DNA from: an uncultured Eubacteriales bacterium
GTDB taxonomy: Bacteria > Bacillota > Clostridia > Lachnospirales > Bianqueaceae
Assembly: GCA_902493345.1 (NCBI GenBank)
Contig: CABUPM010000011.1
Span: forward strand, 1 to 30,855
DNA: 30,855 bases
Reading direction: 5' to 3'
How positions within the stretch are numbered: the first letter of the stretch is position 1; each line of letters opens with the position of its first letter. Positions 8,014-15,521 of the stretch are shown here, in pieces. The notes under the pieces are model-generated. The model worked only from the letters and a program-made list of their open reading frames with translations, made no database searches and was not told where the DNA came from. A program made the translations under genes and the position numbers.

Positions 8014-9547
8014 ATTGATATCAAATGAATGGATGAAGCTCTTTTCCAGAAAAAGAGTGATTGTGATGGTGGTGTTGGCGCTCCTCTCCGGTCTGGTTTC
8101 GATGGCAGTGCTGAAGATCAGTGACAACCAGACGCATGTCAGCTGGCAGGAGAGCTATCAGGAGGAGATCGATTTTTACAATCGTCAGATCGCGAGCTTC
8201 CCGGAGTTTGACGCGCAGGAGTGGGAAAACGAAACCTCCTACAGAGCTGATCTGATGCGCTGGAACAATCAGATTCAAAAGTATCAGTTCTATCTGGACA
8301 ACCAGATCCCGAACTGGGATTGGCGGTTGGAAGTTCTGGAACAGTATTTTAATAACCTTTTGCTGATGGACTGTGTCCGGGCCGGGTGGAATACAGACGA
8401 CCTGAACCGGTATTTTGGATACTCTACGGATATTGACCTTACCCAGGTGGAAGCACAGAATGAGTCCCTGATGGTCTATGTGCTGAATAACGATTATCTT
8501 ACCTACAATAAGGAACAGCTGCAGGCGGCAGAAGAGCAGCTGAGAACACTGCAGGAGATGCCCTGGGTGGAGAACGCCGATAAGACGATCGCTCTGGCGG
8601 AAAATGATGTCCAGATGTGGGAGAGCTATGTGCAATACAATGCGGCGCCTTATGCCAGAGACAACTGGATGAGTGTGGCCATTCAGAGAATCCATCAGAA
8701 TCAGGAAATCTATATTGAGAATTCGCATCTGTCTCCGGAGGATCCCATGCGCGATGAAGAGCATGCGGAGGAGCTGCAGAGTATTCTGGACAGCGCGCAG
8801 GCGGCAGTAGCCAAGGATCGCTTCGCCTTGGAGAACCATGTGGCGTCATACGACATTGAAATGGATGTCTATACGGAGCACAGCACATATATTGATTTTC
8901 TGGATCTCTCCGTATGGAGCAGTCTGGTTCTGGTCCTTTTGGGAATTGTTCTGGCAGCGTTTCTTGTCGCAAGCGAATATCGTTATGATACGATCAAGCA
9001 GCTGGTGATCTATCCATATAAGAGAAGCAAGATTCTGACGGCCAAATTCCGAGCGGTGGAGCTGCTGTTGCTGATGATGTGCATCGTACTCTTCGGAATC
9101 AATTTGCTTCTGGGCTTCCTCCTGTTCCCGAAACAGGGCTCTATGCCGATCTTTACGATGTATTTTAACGGAAATGTACTTTGGATGCCGTATATCGTGT
9201 TTATCCTGGTAAAATACCTGTTGGTGCTGCTGCAGGCGTGGGTCATGGTCTCTATGGCGGTTATGCTGGCAGTTATAACCCGTTCGTCTTCCATCTCCAT
9301 GGCGATCTCTCTGGGCGCGTATCTCTTCCTGCGGTCGCTTTTGAACATGGTATATACGACATTGTCGGCTCCGGGTTTCCTCAAGTATCTACTCTTTGGC
9401 AATCTGGATCTTACACAATATCTGACCAATACGGCAGAGGTTCCGTATGCCCCGTGGTGGGTATCGCTTCTGGTGATTCTAGGCTGGTGGTTCGTGATGC
9501 GGCGGATTGCCTATGCGGTCTTCAAGAGACGGGAAATTCGAGAATAA
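8006..9547 (+). CDS. ABC-2 type transporter permease with a large extracytoplasmic domain
   Basis: Membrane partner of the preceding ATPase. I place the start at TTG 8006, giving MNKLISNEWMKLFSRKRV and 513 residues, because GGAGG is correctly spaced for it; an in-frame GTG at 7997 would add three residues but has no usable ribosome site. Helix 1 covers about residues 18-36. It is followed by a long, polar, acidic region of about 260 residues rich in Glu, Gln, Asn and Trp, probably outside the membrane, and then five further hydrophobic segments from about residue 304. This one-plus-five arrangement is common in ABC-2 permeases of Firmicutes exporters. The gene ends in the hairpin of 9552-9585. 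The substrate is unknown. Confidence 0.9.
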   Translation: MNKLISNEWMKLFSRKRVIVMVVLALLSGLVSMAVLKISDNQTHVSWQESYQEEIDFYNRQIASFPEFDAQEWENETSYRADLMRWNNQIQKYQFYLDNQIPNWDWRLEVLEQYFNNLLLMDCVRAGWNTDDLNRYFGYSTDIDLTQVEAQNESLMVYVLNNDYLTYNKEQLQAAEEQLRTLQEMPWVENADKTIALAENDVQMWESYVQYNAAPYARDNWMSVAIQRIHQNQEIYIENSHLSPEDPMRDEEHAEELQSILDSAQAAVAKDRFALENHVASYDIEMDVYTEHSTYIDFLDLSVWSSLVLVLLGIVLAAFLVASEYRYDTIKQLVIYPYKRSKILTAKFRAVELLLLMMCIVLFGINLLLGFLLFPKQGSMPIFTMYFNGNVLWMPYIVFILVKYLLVLLQAWVMVSMAVMLAVITRSSSISMAISLGAYLFLRSLLNMVYTTLSAPGFLKYLLFGNLDLTQYLTNTAEVPYAPWWVSLLVILGWWFVMRRIAYAVFKRREIRE

Positions 9548-9551
9548 TTCT

Positions 9552-9585
9552 AAGATGCTGCGGCTTGCGGGCTGCAGCATCTTTT
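9552..9585 (+). terminator. Intrinsic terminator after the ABC pair
   Basis: Ten perfect pairs, AAGATGCTGC (9552-9561) with GCAGCATCTT (9574-9583), enclose a 12-base loop. Only four T residues follow (CTTTTGGG), so termination may be partial and allow read-through into the MATE gene, which has no clear promoter of its own. Confidence 0.7.
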
Positions 9586-9603
9586 GGGTAAGGAGAGAGG
9601 AAG

Positions 9604-10947
9604 ATGGAAAAAAATATACAGGTGGATCTACTGCACGGCAGTATTGGCAAGGGGCTTATGGCCTTTGCCATACCGATTATGATATCCAGTGTGTTTCAGC
9701 AGCTCTACAACATGGTCGATATCATGATCGTAGGAAATATTTTGGGAGATACGGCGTTGGCAGCGATCGGCTCCAGCTCCCCCATCTATGACCTGTTGAT
9801 GGGATTCGCGCTGGGTGTCGGCAGCGGCCTCTCCATTGTTACGGCGAGGAGCTATGGAGGAGGCGATATGGAAGAACTGAAAAAATCCGTGGCGAGTTCG
9901 TTGGTGATTTCTCTGGGAGTCTCCCTGCTGGTAACGCTGATCGCCATCGTAGGCCTGAAACCCTTTATGCGTCTTCTGAAGACGCCGGAAGAGGTTATGG
10001 ACGAGGCATATGCTTATATTTCACTGATTACGCAGTTGTGCGTGATTATGGTCTTTTTTAATCTCCTGTCCCGGCTGCTGAACGCGGTGGGCAATAGTAT
10101 CGCGCCGCTGATTTTCCTTGTGATCGCATCCGTTCTGAACGTTGCGCTGGATTATCTGATGGTAGGAGTGTGGAATCTCGGCATTCGCGGAGCGGCGATC
10201 GCAACCGTGATCTCACAGGCGATTTCGGTCGTACTCTGTTTACTCTATATCTTTCTGCGGTGTCCGATTCTGATTCCGTCCAAACGGCATTTTCATCTGG
10301 AAAAGCCGATCATGACGGAGATGATGGCACAGGGATTGTCTATGGGTTTGATGTCATCCATCGTCAACATCGGAACCGTGACGCTCCAGTCCGGAATCAA
10401 TGGTCTGGGGTATCTGGTCATTGCCGGCCACACAGCGGCACGAAAGCTCTTTTCCTTCTGTTCACTGCCCTTCGGCTGCATGGCGACGGCCCTCTCTACT
10501 TTCGTATCACAAAACCGCGGAGCAGATCAGGGAAAAAGAATTCGCCAATCGATCCGCTTCGTCGTGTATTTTAGCCTGATCACAACGATCCTGGTTTCTT
10601 CTATTATGTATGTAGCGTGTCCGGCGATGACAGCATGGATCTCCGGTTCTTCGGAACCGGTGGTTTTGAACAATGCGGTTACATATATACGGTGCAGTAC
10701 GCCGTTTTATTTCCCGTTAGGGATCCTGCTTTCTTTGCGCTGTGCATTGCAGGGCTTGGGGCAGAAGCTGCTGCCTCTGGTATCCAGCGGAATCGAGATG
10801 GTGGGGAAAATCTTCTTTACGATCTTCCTGATTCCGGTTTACGGATATACAGCCGTAATCTTCTGTGAGCCGATCCTGTGGTGCTGTATGGTGCTGCAGC
10901 TGGTATGGGCGTTTTATCGGAATCCCTATATCCAGGCGGCCAAATAA
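9604..10947 (+). CDS. MATE family multidrug/metabolite efflux transporter
   Basis: A 447-residue inner-membrane antiporter of the MATE (NorM/DinF-like) family, which uses Na+ or H+ to expel organic cations or metabolites. The start MEKNIQVDLLHGSIGKGLMAFAIPIM and the segments VFQQLYNMVDIMIVG and GVGSGLSIVTARSYGGGD are typical of the first half. A second repeat starts near LIFLVIASVLNVALDYLMVG and GLSMGLMSSIVNIGTVTLQ. About 12 hydrophobic helices can be traced. AAGGAGAG precedes the ATG. It stands between a terminator and a strong promoter, so it may rely on read-through. The substrate cannot be inferred. Confidence 0.94.
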   Translation: MEKNIQVDLLHGSIGKGLMAFAIPIMISSVFQQLYNMVDIMIVGNILGDTALAAIGSSSPIYDLLMGFALGVGSGLSIVTARSYGGGDMEELKKSVASSLVISLGVSLLVTLIAIVGLKPFMRLLKTPEEVMDEAYAYISLITQLCVIMVFFNLLSRLLNAVGNSIAPLIFLVIASVLNVALDYLMVGVWNLGIRGAAIATVISQAISVVLCLLYIFLRCPILIPSKRHFHLEKPIMTEMMAQGLSMGLMSSIVNIGTVTLQSGINGLGYLVIAGHTAARKLFSFCSLPFGCMATALSTFVSQNRGADQGKRIRQSIRFVVYFSLITTILVSSIMYVACPAMTAWISGSSEPVVLNNAVTYIRCSTPFYFPLGILLSLRCALQGLGQKLLPLVSSGIEMVGKIFFTIFLIPVYGYTAVIFCEPILWCCMVLQLVWAFYRNPYIQAAK

Positions 10948-10952
10948 ATGGA

Positions 10953-10981
10953 TTGACAGTCGGAAAGGATTGTTGTATGAT
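10953..10981 (+). promoter_or_regulatory. Strong sigma-A promoter for the aminotransferase/S1 unit
   Basis: -35 TTGACA (10953-10958), 17-base spacer, -10 TATGAT (10976-10981). The start codon follows about 30 bases after the -10 box. Confidence 0.8.
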
Positions 10982-11010
10982 AGCTGTATATTGTTGGGGA
11001 GGTGTAAGAT

Positions 11011-12195
11011 TTGATTTCTGGCAAGATGAAAAAGCTGGTTGAGAATGGGTCCGTGATTCGCGCCATGTTTGAAGAAGGCAAGAAAATGGCTGCCATCTAT
11101 GGAGCGGAGAATGTCTATGATTTTTCATTGGGCAATCCCTGTACGCCGCCGCCGGAAGCCGTACGCAATGCGGCAATTGATATTTTGACGCATGAGCCGG
11201 AGATGATGGTGCATGGATATATGAGCAATTCCGGTTATGAGGATGCAAGGGACAGTGTAGCCGCATCTTTGAACCGCAGATTCGGAACATCTTTTACCAG
11301 ACAGAACCTGATCATGACGGTAGGCGCCGCGGGCGGACTGAATGTCGCGCTCAAGACCATTCTGGAGCCGGGAGACGAGGTCATGCTCTTTGCTCCGTAT
11401 TTTGGAGAATATAATAATTATATCAGCAATTTTGACGGAGTACCGGTTGTGGTTCCTCCGGATTATACCCGTTTTTCCATGAATCTCGCGGAAGCAGAAA
11501 AGCTGTTTACGCCGCGGACCAAGGCCGTGATCATCAACTCACCGAACAATCCGACAGGAACGGTATATACGGAAGATGAGATTCAGGCATTGGCGGCGCT
11601 TCTGGAGGAAAAGTCCAGAGAGCTGGGGCATACGATCTATCTGATCTCGGACGAGCCGTATCGGGAGATCGTTTTCGGAGAGTATGAGGTTCCCTATCTG
11701 ACGAAGTATTATAAGAATACATTTGTCGGGTATTCCTATAGCAAATCCCTGTCCCTGCCGGGCGAACGGATCGGTTATCTGGTGATTCCGTCGGAGATGG
11801 AGGATTTTGAAGGAACGGTTGCCGCCGCAGCCGTGGCCAACCGAATCCTGGGCTTTGTCAACGCGCCGTCCCTGTTCCAGAGAGTTATTGGACGTTGTGC
11901 TGACGAAGTGTCGGACATGAGTGTATACCGGGAGAATCGGGAGATCCTCTGCCGGGAACTGAAGTCGATGGGGTATGAGTTTATCGAGCCGCAGGGAGCC
12001 TTCTATATGTTCCCTAAGAGTCTGGAGCCGGATGATAAGGCCTTCTGCACGGCAGCCAAGGAGTTCCGGCTGCTGCTTGTGCCGGGAAGCACCTTCATGG
12101 GTCCGGGACATTTTCGCCTCGCTTTCTGCGTGTCCAGAAAGACGGTAGAAGATTCTCTGGAGAGTTTCCAACGGTTGGCTCAAAAATATCGCTAA
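11011..12195 (+). CDS. PLP-dependent class I/II aminotransferase (aspartate aminotransferase-like)
   Basis: Fold-type I aminotransferase of 394 residues that moves amino groups between amino acids and 2-oxoacids; the exact donor is uncertain. The cofactor site is clear: NNPTG (179-183), SDEPY with Asp214 and Tyr217, Lys245 in SYSKSLSLPGERIGY as the Schiff-base lysine with Arg253 nearby, and Arg369 in GHFRLAF as the likely carboxylate-binding arginine. The start is a TTG at 11011, eight bases after GGGGAGG (10996-11002); no better ATG is upstream. It shares a promoter with the S1-domain gene that begins 23 bases after its stop. It could supply the last transamination of the Phe/Tyr pathway encoded further on, but that is a guess. 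Confidence 0.93.
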   Translation: MISGKMKKLVENGSVIRAMFEEGKKMAAIYGAENVYDFSLGNPCTPPPEAVRNAAIDILTHEPEMMVHGYMSNSGYEDARDSVAASLNRRFGTSFTRQNLIMTVGAAGGLNVALKTILEPGDEVMLFAPYFGEYNNYISNFDGVPVVVPPDYTRFSMNLAEAEKLFTPRTKAVIINSPNNPTGTVYTEDEIQALAALLEEKSRELGHTIYLISDEPYREIVFGEYEVPYLTKYYKNTFVGYSYSKSLSLPGERIGYLVIPSEMEDFEGTVAAAAVANRILGFVNAPSLFQRVIGRCADEVSDMSVYRENREILCRELKSMGYEFIEPQGAFYMFPKSLEPDDKAFCTAAKEFRLLLVPGSTFMGPGHFRLAFCVSRKTVEDSLESFQRLAQKYR

Positions 12196-12218
12196 AGAAT
12201 AAAGGAGCAGTGTAAGAG

Positions 12219-13388
12219 ATGGAAGAGAATTTTAGTATGGAAGATTTTGCGGCAATGCTGGATCAGTCCTTCCATAAGGTATACAATGGAGATATCGTGG
12301 AGGGTAAGATCCTGGAAAAGGGTGAGAAGGGACTCATGGTGGATGTAGCCTCCTATATGGACGGAGTCCTTCCGGTAGAGGAGCTCCTCTATGACGGAGA
12401 GTCCTATGATGACTATCAGGTTGGGGATACCGTACGTGCTATGGTAAAATATGTCGACAGCCGTGAGGGACAGATTCATCTGTCTAAAAAGGAAGCCGAT
12501 AAGCTGGGGATCTGGGATGACCTCAAAAAGCTTCAGGAAGATGAGCAGCCGATTGATGTTAAGGTGAAGCGCGCGGTGAACGGCGGCCTGCGGGTCGTAT
12601 ATAAGACAGTAGAAGGCTTTTTGCCTGCGTCGCAGATCAGTATGGAATATGTTGAGGATACGTCTGCTTATGTGGGACAGACCCTGACGGTGCAGATTAC
12701 GGAAATCAATGAAGAGAAGAAGAATCTGATTGTCAGCCGGAAAGCACTGGAGAAAAAGGAAGCGGAGAATGCGCGCCAGAGCCTGTATACCACACTGCGC
12801 CGCGGAGAGACTCTGACTGGAAAGGTAGTTCGGCTGACGAACTTCGGCGCATTTGTCGAGATCGCGCCGCATGTAGACGGACTGATTCATGTCAGCGACA
12901 TGTCCTGGCGGCGGGTTAAGAATCCGGCGGAGATGGTCAGCATCGGCGATGTGGTTAAGGTGACGGTACTGGATGTAGATCCGGCACGCGGCCGTATTGG
13001 ATTGAGTCTGAAGGATGTCAACGCGGATCCTTGGAAAAATGTTACGTTTACAGCTGGACAGGTGCTGAATGGTACGGTGACCAAGGTGATCGACAGCGGT
13101 GCTTTTGTTGAGGTAGCGCCGGGCCTGGAAGGGTTTGTTCATGTCTCCAATATCTCGGATAAGAGAGTGAGCGCCGCTTCGGATGTATTGAAGGCGGGTA
13201 TGGAAGTAACTGTTAAGGTGCTGCAGATCGACGAAGCGCAGCGCAGAATCAGCCTGAGCATGAAGGCGGCGGCACAGGCCCTCAAGGAAGACGCGGAAAA
13301 GGCGGAGTACAAGCAGTATCGTGCGGAAGTAGAAGAAGCTTCCACACATCTTGGAGATTTATTTACACAACTTGAAAAAAATAGTTGA
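12219..13388 (+). CDS. rpsA: S1 RNA-binding domain protein (ribosomal protein S1 homologue)
   Basis: A 389-residue protein with four consecutive S1 OB-fold domains, at about residues 20-90, 105-173, 190-260 and 276-346. The third and fourth are the most canonical (GKVVRLTNFGAFVEI and GTVTKVIDSGAFVEVAPG, each followed by GLIHVSD or GFVHVSN). Four domains fit the short S1 homologues of Firmicutes (YpfD-like) rather than the six-domain E. coli protein. It likely binds mRNA during translation, though its importance for initiation in Gram-positives is less clear. AAGGAG lies 11 bases before the ATG. Its TGA stop (13386-13388) is inside the -35 box of the next promoter. The C-terminal 40 residues are charged and helical. 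Confidence 0.9.
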   Translation: MEENFSMEDFAAMLDQSFHKVYNGDIVEGKILEKGEKGLMVDVASYMDGVLPVEELLYDGESYDDYQVGDTVRAMVKYVDSREGQIHLSKKEADKLGIWDDLKKLQEDEQPIDVKVKRAVNGGLRVVYKTVEGFLPASQISMEYVEDTSAYVGQTLTVQITEINEEKKNLIVSRKALEKKEAENARQSLYTTLRRGETLTGKVVRLTNFGAFVEIAPHVDGLIHVSDMSWRRVKNPAEMVSIGDVVKVTVLDVDPARGRIGLSLKDVNADPWKNVTFTAGQVLNGTVTKVIDSGAFVEVAPGLEGFVHVSNISDKRVSAASDVLKAGMEVTVKVLQIDEAQRRISLSMKAAAQALKEDAEKAEYKQYRAEVEEASTHLGDLFTQLEKNS

Positions 13389-13413
13389 CAAAAGGCGTTT
13401 TGCCATATATAAT
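13385..13413 (+). promoter_or_regulatory. Consensus sigma-A promoter for yceD-rpmF
   Basis: A perfect match: TTGACA (13385-13390), a 17-base spacer, TATAAT (13408-13413). The stop codon TGA of the preceding S1 gene is bases 13386-13388, within the -35 box. Confidence 0.9.
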
Positions 13414-13445
13414 TGTAAAAGTGACTCGAAGGGGGAGGAATCAAT

Positions 13446-13970
13446 ATGCTGCAATATAATGTGCGCAATATTCTAGCCGACCCTCGGATCGTCATCCCGG
13501 TTGAGGAGAATCTGGAGCTTACATCCATTTCGGAAGGCTCCGAGGTGGTACCGATTGTGCAGCCGCCGAAGATTACAGGCAAGATTGTGAATCTGGACGG
13601 CAACACATTGAAGTTTACCGGTTCAGCCGAGCTGGTGATGAGGATGCCCTGCAGCCGCTGTATGGAGGATGTGGATGTTCCAGTCAAGCTGGAGTTTTCA
13701 CAGACTTTTGTACCGGAGGAATCCGGAGACAGCGACAGGAATGAGGACGCAGAGACCTTTGCAGAGTACAGGCTGGACCTGACGGATTTTGTGATGGGCG
13801 AGATTCGCTTGGGCATTCCGATGAAGGTACTGTGCCGGGAAGATTGCAAGGGGTTGTGTCCGAAGTGTGGTCGCAATTTGAATGAAGGGCCTTGCGGCTG
13901 CGATCTTCATGAGGAGGATCCGCGCTGGGATGCGTTGAAGGGTTTGCTGCAAGGTAAGAATAAAGTTTGA
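13446..13970 (+). CDS. YceD/DUF177 family protein
   Basis: A 174-residue member of the YceD (DUF177) family, linked in other bacteria to 23S rRNA accumulation and nearly always encoded just before L32. The central motif VMRMPCSRCMEDVDVPVKLEFSQ matches the family's CxRC segment, and the C-terminal CREDCKGLCPKCGRNLNEGPCGC is the usual cysteine-rich tail, probably a metal site. The ATG is preceded by GGGGGAGG. It is separated from rpmF by 20 bases and driven by the consensus promoter at 13385-13413. Confidence 0.92.
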   Translation: MLQYNVRNILADPRIVIPVEENLELTSISEGSEVVPIVQPPKITGKIVNLDGNTLKFTGSAELVMRMPCSRCMEDVDVPVKLEFSQTFVPEESGDSDRNEDAETFAEYRLDLTDFVMGEIRLGIPMKVLCREDCKGLCPKCGRNLNEGPCGCDLHEEDPRWDALKGLLQGKNKV

Positions 13971-13990
13971 TGAGGCAGGAGGTGTAAAGA

Positions 13991-14179
13991 ATGGGAGCAA
14001 TTGGTCCGAAGGGTAAGGTTTCCAAAGCAAGACGCGACAAGAGAAAGGCGAATTGGAAGCTTTCTACGCCCAGCCTTGCTAAGTGCAGCAAGTGCGGTGC
14101 GTTGATTATGCCTCACCGTATGTGCAAGAATTGTGGCACTTACAACAAGAGACAGGTTGTACAGGTTGCCGAAGACTGA
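13991..14179 (+). CDS. rpmF: 50S ribosomal protein L32
   Basis: A 62-residue protein of the large ribosomal subunit. The basic start with KGKVSKARRDKRKANWKL and the zinc ribbon with two CxxC pairs (KCSKCG and CKNCG) are diagnostic; this is the zinc-binding form. AGGAGGTG lies just ahead of the ATG. The gene ends before a strong terminator at 14197-14221. L32 genes in many Firmicutes are followed by plsX and fatty-acid genes; here a HisH-like gene follows instead. Confidence 0.97.
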   Translation: MGAIGPKGKVSKARRDKRKANWKLSTPSLAKCSKCGALIMPHRMCKNCGTYNKRQVVQVAED

Positions 14180-14196
14180 TGTATCAGGCAAAAGAG

Positions 14197-14221
14197 CCCC
14201 GGAAGCTTTTCCGGGGTTTTT
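14197..14221 (+). terminator. Intrinsic terminator after rpmF
   Basis: Eight perfect pairs, CCCCGGAA (14197-14204) and TTCCGGGG (14209-14216), a four-base loop and five T residues (14217-14221). Confidence 0.93.
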
Positions 14222-14255
14222 CTGTATATACCCGATGAGAAAAAAGGAGAAAAAT

Positions 14256-14876
14256 ATGATTGGAGTCATAGATTACAGAGCGGGCAATGCCGCCAGCGTC
14301 CTGTATGCCTTGAAGCGGCTGGGCATTGATGCAGAGGCTGTTCATACAGCAGAAGAATTGGGAAAATATCAGGGCTTGATCCTGTCCGGAATGGGTTCGG
14401 CGGATGCGGCCATTATTTCGTTGGAGTCGGAAGAGCTTCTGGAAGCGATCCAGGAGCGGGTTTTGATGGAGAAAGTTCCGCTCCTCGGAATCGGAACCGG
14501 AATGGAGATCCTTTTTGAGCATAGTGAAGAAGACGATACGCCCTGTCTTGGCTGGCTTCCCGGCGAGGCGTTTTTGCTGCCGAAAACGGAACGGATGCCG
14601 CAGATTGGCTATTATGAGGTAAAACTATTGAAAAAGCATCCGCTGTTTGATGGGTGTAAGGGGACGGAGCGCTACTATTTCTCCGGTTCCTCCTATATAC
14701 GCTCCGAGGACGAACAGCTCGTGCTGGGGCAGAGCCTTTACGGAACACAGTCGCACACGGCAGTGGCTTGGGAGAACATTCTGGGAGTCGCTTTCCATGC
14801 GGAAAAAAGTGGTGCCGCCGGATTAAAGGTCCTGCAGAATTTCGCGAAAATTGCTGAAGGGGGGCAGACCCGATGA
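14256..14876 (+). CDS. HisH-like class I glutamine amidotransferase homologue lacking the catalytic cysteine
   Basis: A 206-residue protein clearly related to HisH, the glutaminase subunit of imidazole glycerol phosphate synthase: the start MIGVIDYRAGNAASVLYALKRLG matches the HisH start, and VAFHAEKSGAAGLKVLQNF matches the HisH end. The nucleophile motif GICLGMQ reads GIGTGME, so Gly80 replaces the cysteine; His181 and Glu183 remain. The oxyanion strand PGVG reads SGMG, the conserved His of YFVHSYY is replaced (YFSGSSY), and the GWN motif at the HisF interface reads GYY. It should not hydrolyse glutamine. AAGGAG precedes the ATG at 14256; an open frame continues further upstream through the terminator, but that part is not family-like. 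It overlaps the HisF-like gene by 4 bases (ATGA). No promoter was found between terminator and start. Function unknown. Confidence 0.88.
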   Translation: MIGVIDYRAGNAASVLYALKRLGIDAEAVHTAEELGKYQGLILSGMGSADAAIISLESEELLEAIQERVLMEKVPLLGIGTGMEILFEHSEEDDTPCLGWLPGEAFLLPKTERMPQIGYYEVKLLKKHPLFDGCKGTERYYFSGSSYIRSEDEQLVLGQSLYGTQSHTAVAWENILGVAFHAEKSGAAGLKVLQNFAKIAEGGQTR

Positions 14877-15439
14877 GGAATATTCGGAGTATTACAGAAG
14901 CGGCTCAGGCGGAGAAGGCCTATCTGGCGGGTGCGGAAGAGCTGTTTTTGGCAGCAGAGAAGGTGACGTCGGAGATGGTATCTCTTGCGACGCAAACGCC
15001 CATTCCGGTTACGGTCTGCGGCGGAGTCCGTTCCATGAATGATATATATCAGCTTCTAAAAGCGGGGGCACAGCAGGTGTGTCTGGGACAGGCCGCCGCG
15101 GCATATTCTCATCTGATTACCCAGGCCGCCTTGGCTTTTGGCAGACAGAGTATCGCCATATATCTGCCGGTTCGCAGAATCAGTCTCTCTGAGAAGATAA
15201 CAAGCGGGTATGAAGCACTGGATGAATCTGGCCGTGAGAATCTGGGATTGGACGCATTGGGGTGGGCCAAGCAGGCAGCTTCGTTAGGGGCAGGAACAAT
15301 CATCCTGGAAGAAGGGACACCGGAACTGGCAGCGCAGATCGCCGAGGCAGTAACCATACCGGTCCTGGTTCGTTTTCAGGGCAAGGCAGTCGGGGGAGAG
15401 TACGGTCCGATCAGCGGAAGAATCGAATCCGCAAATTGA
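14873..15439 (+). CDS. Truncated HisF-like (beta/alpha)8-barrel homologue without catalytic aspartates
   Basis: A 188-residue protein related to the cyclase subunit HisF (about 250 residues). Recognisable parts are AEKAYLAGAEELFL (alpha1/beta2), IPVTVCGGVRSMNDIYQLLKAGAQQVCLG (beta3-beta4), SHLITQAALAFGRQSIAIYL (beta5), ASLGAGTIILEEG (beta6) and IPVLVRFQGKA (beta7). The N-terminal strand with the catalytic Asp (IPCLDV) is absent, the second catalytic Asp (VAIDAKR) is replaced in AIYLPVRRI, and the last strand with its phosphate-binding glycines is missing. No leftover coding sequence for the missing parts is seen on either side, so this is a shortened gene rather than a simple frameshift. It is translationally coupled to the HisH-like gene, which suggests the two still bind each other. 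Function unknown. Confidence 0.8.
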   Translation: MRNIRSITEAAQAEKAYLAGAEELFLAAEKVTSEMVSLATQTPIPVTVCGGVRSMNDIYQLLKAGAQQVCLGQAAAAYSHLITQAALAFGRQSIAIYLPVRRISLSEKITSGYEALDESGRENLGLDALGWAKQAASLGAGTIILEEGTPELAAQIAEAVTIPVLVRFQGKAVGGEYGPISGRIESAN

Positions 15440-15467
15440 GAATCATTCTTGCGGATTGCACAAGAAT
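15426..15467 (+). repeat. Two overlapping, mutually exclusive inverted repeats
   Basis: First dyad: AATCCGCAA (15426-15434) with TTGCGGATT (15449-15457), nine perfect pairs, loop 14. Second dyad: ATTCTTG (15445-15451) with CAAGAAT (15461-15467), seven pairs, loop 9. They share bases 15449-15451 and cannot form together. Neither has a T-run, so they are not standard terminators. The first includes the stop of the HisF-like gene in its loop and overlaps the -35 box of the next promoter. Confidence 0.6.
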
Positions 15468-15477
15468 ATGATATGAT
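15449..15477 (+). promoter_or_regulatory. Promoter for the aromatic amino-acid operon
   Basis: -35 TTGCGG (15449-15454), 17-base spacer, -10 TATGAT (15472-15477), 44 bases before the tyrA start. The -35 is the 3' arm of the dyad at 15426-15457, which could be an operator. The leader is too short for a T-box or a leader-peptide attenuator. Confidence 0.6.
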
Positions 15478-15521
15478 ACACCCGTATATATCTAAAATAT
15501 AAAATTAAGAAGGGACAGAAA

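Noticed and set aside
12192..13349. A 385-codon minus-strand open frame opposite the S1-domain gene.
   Set aside because: The sense frame has four S1 domains and a good ribosome site; the antisense product resembles nothing.
14133..14255. An upstream extension of the HisH-like frame into rpmF and its terminator.
   Set aside because: The extra 41 codons cross a strong terminator and are not HisH-like. The ATG at 14256 has its own AAGGAG and gives the family start.
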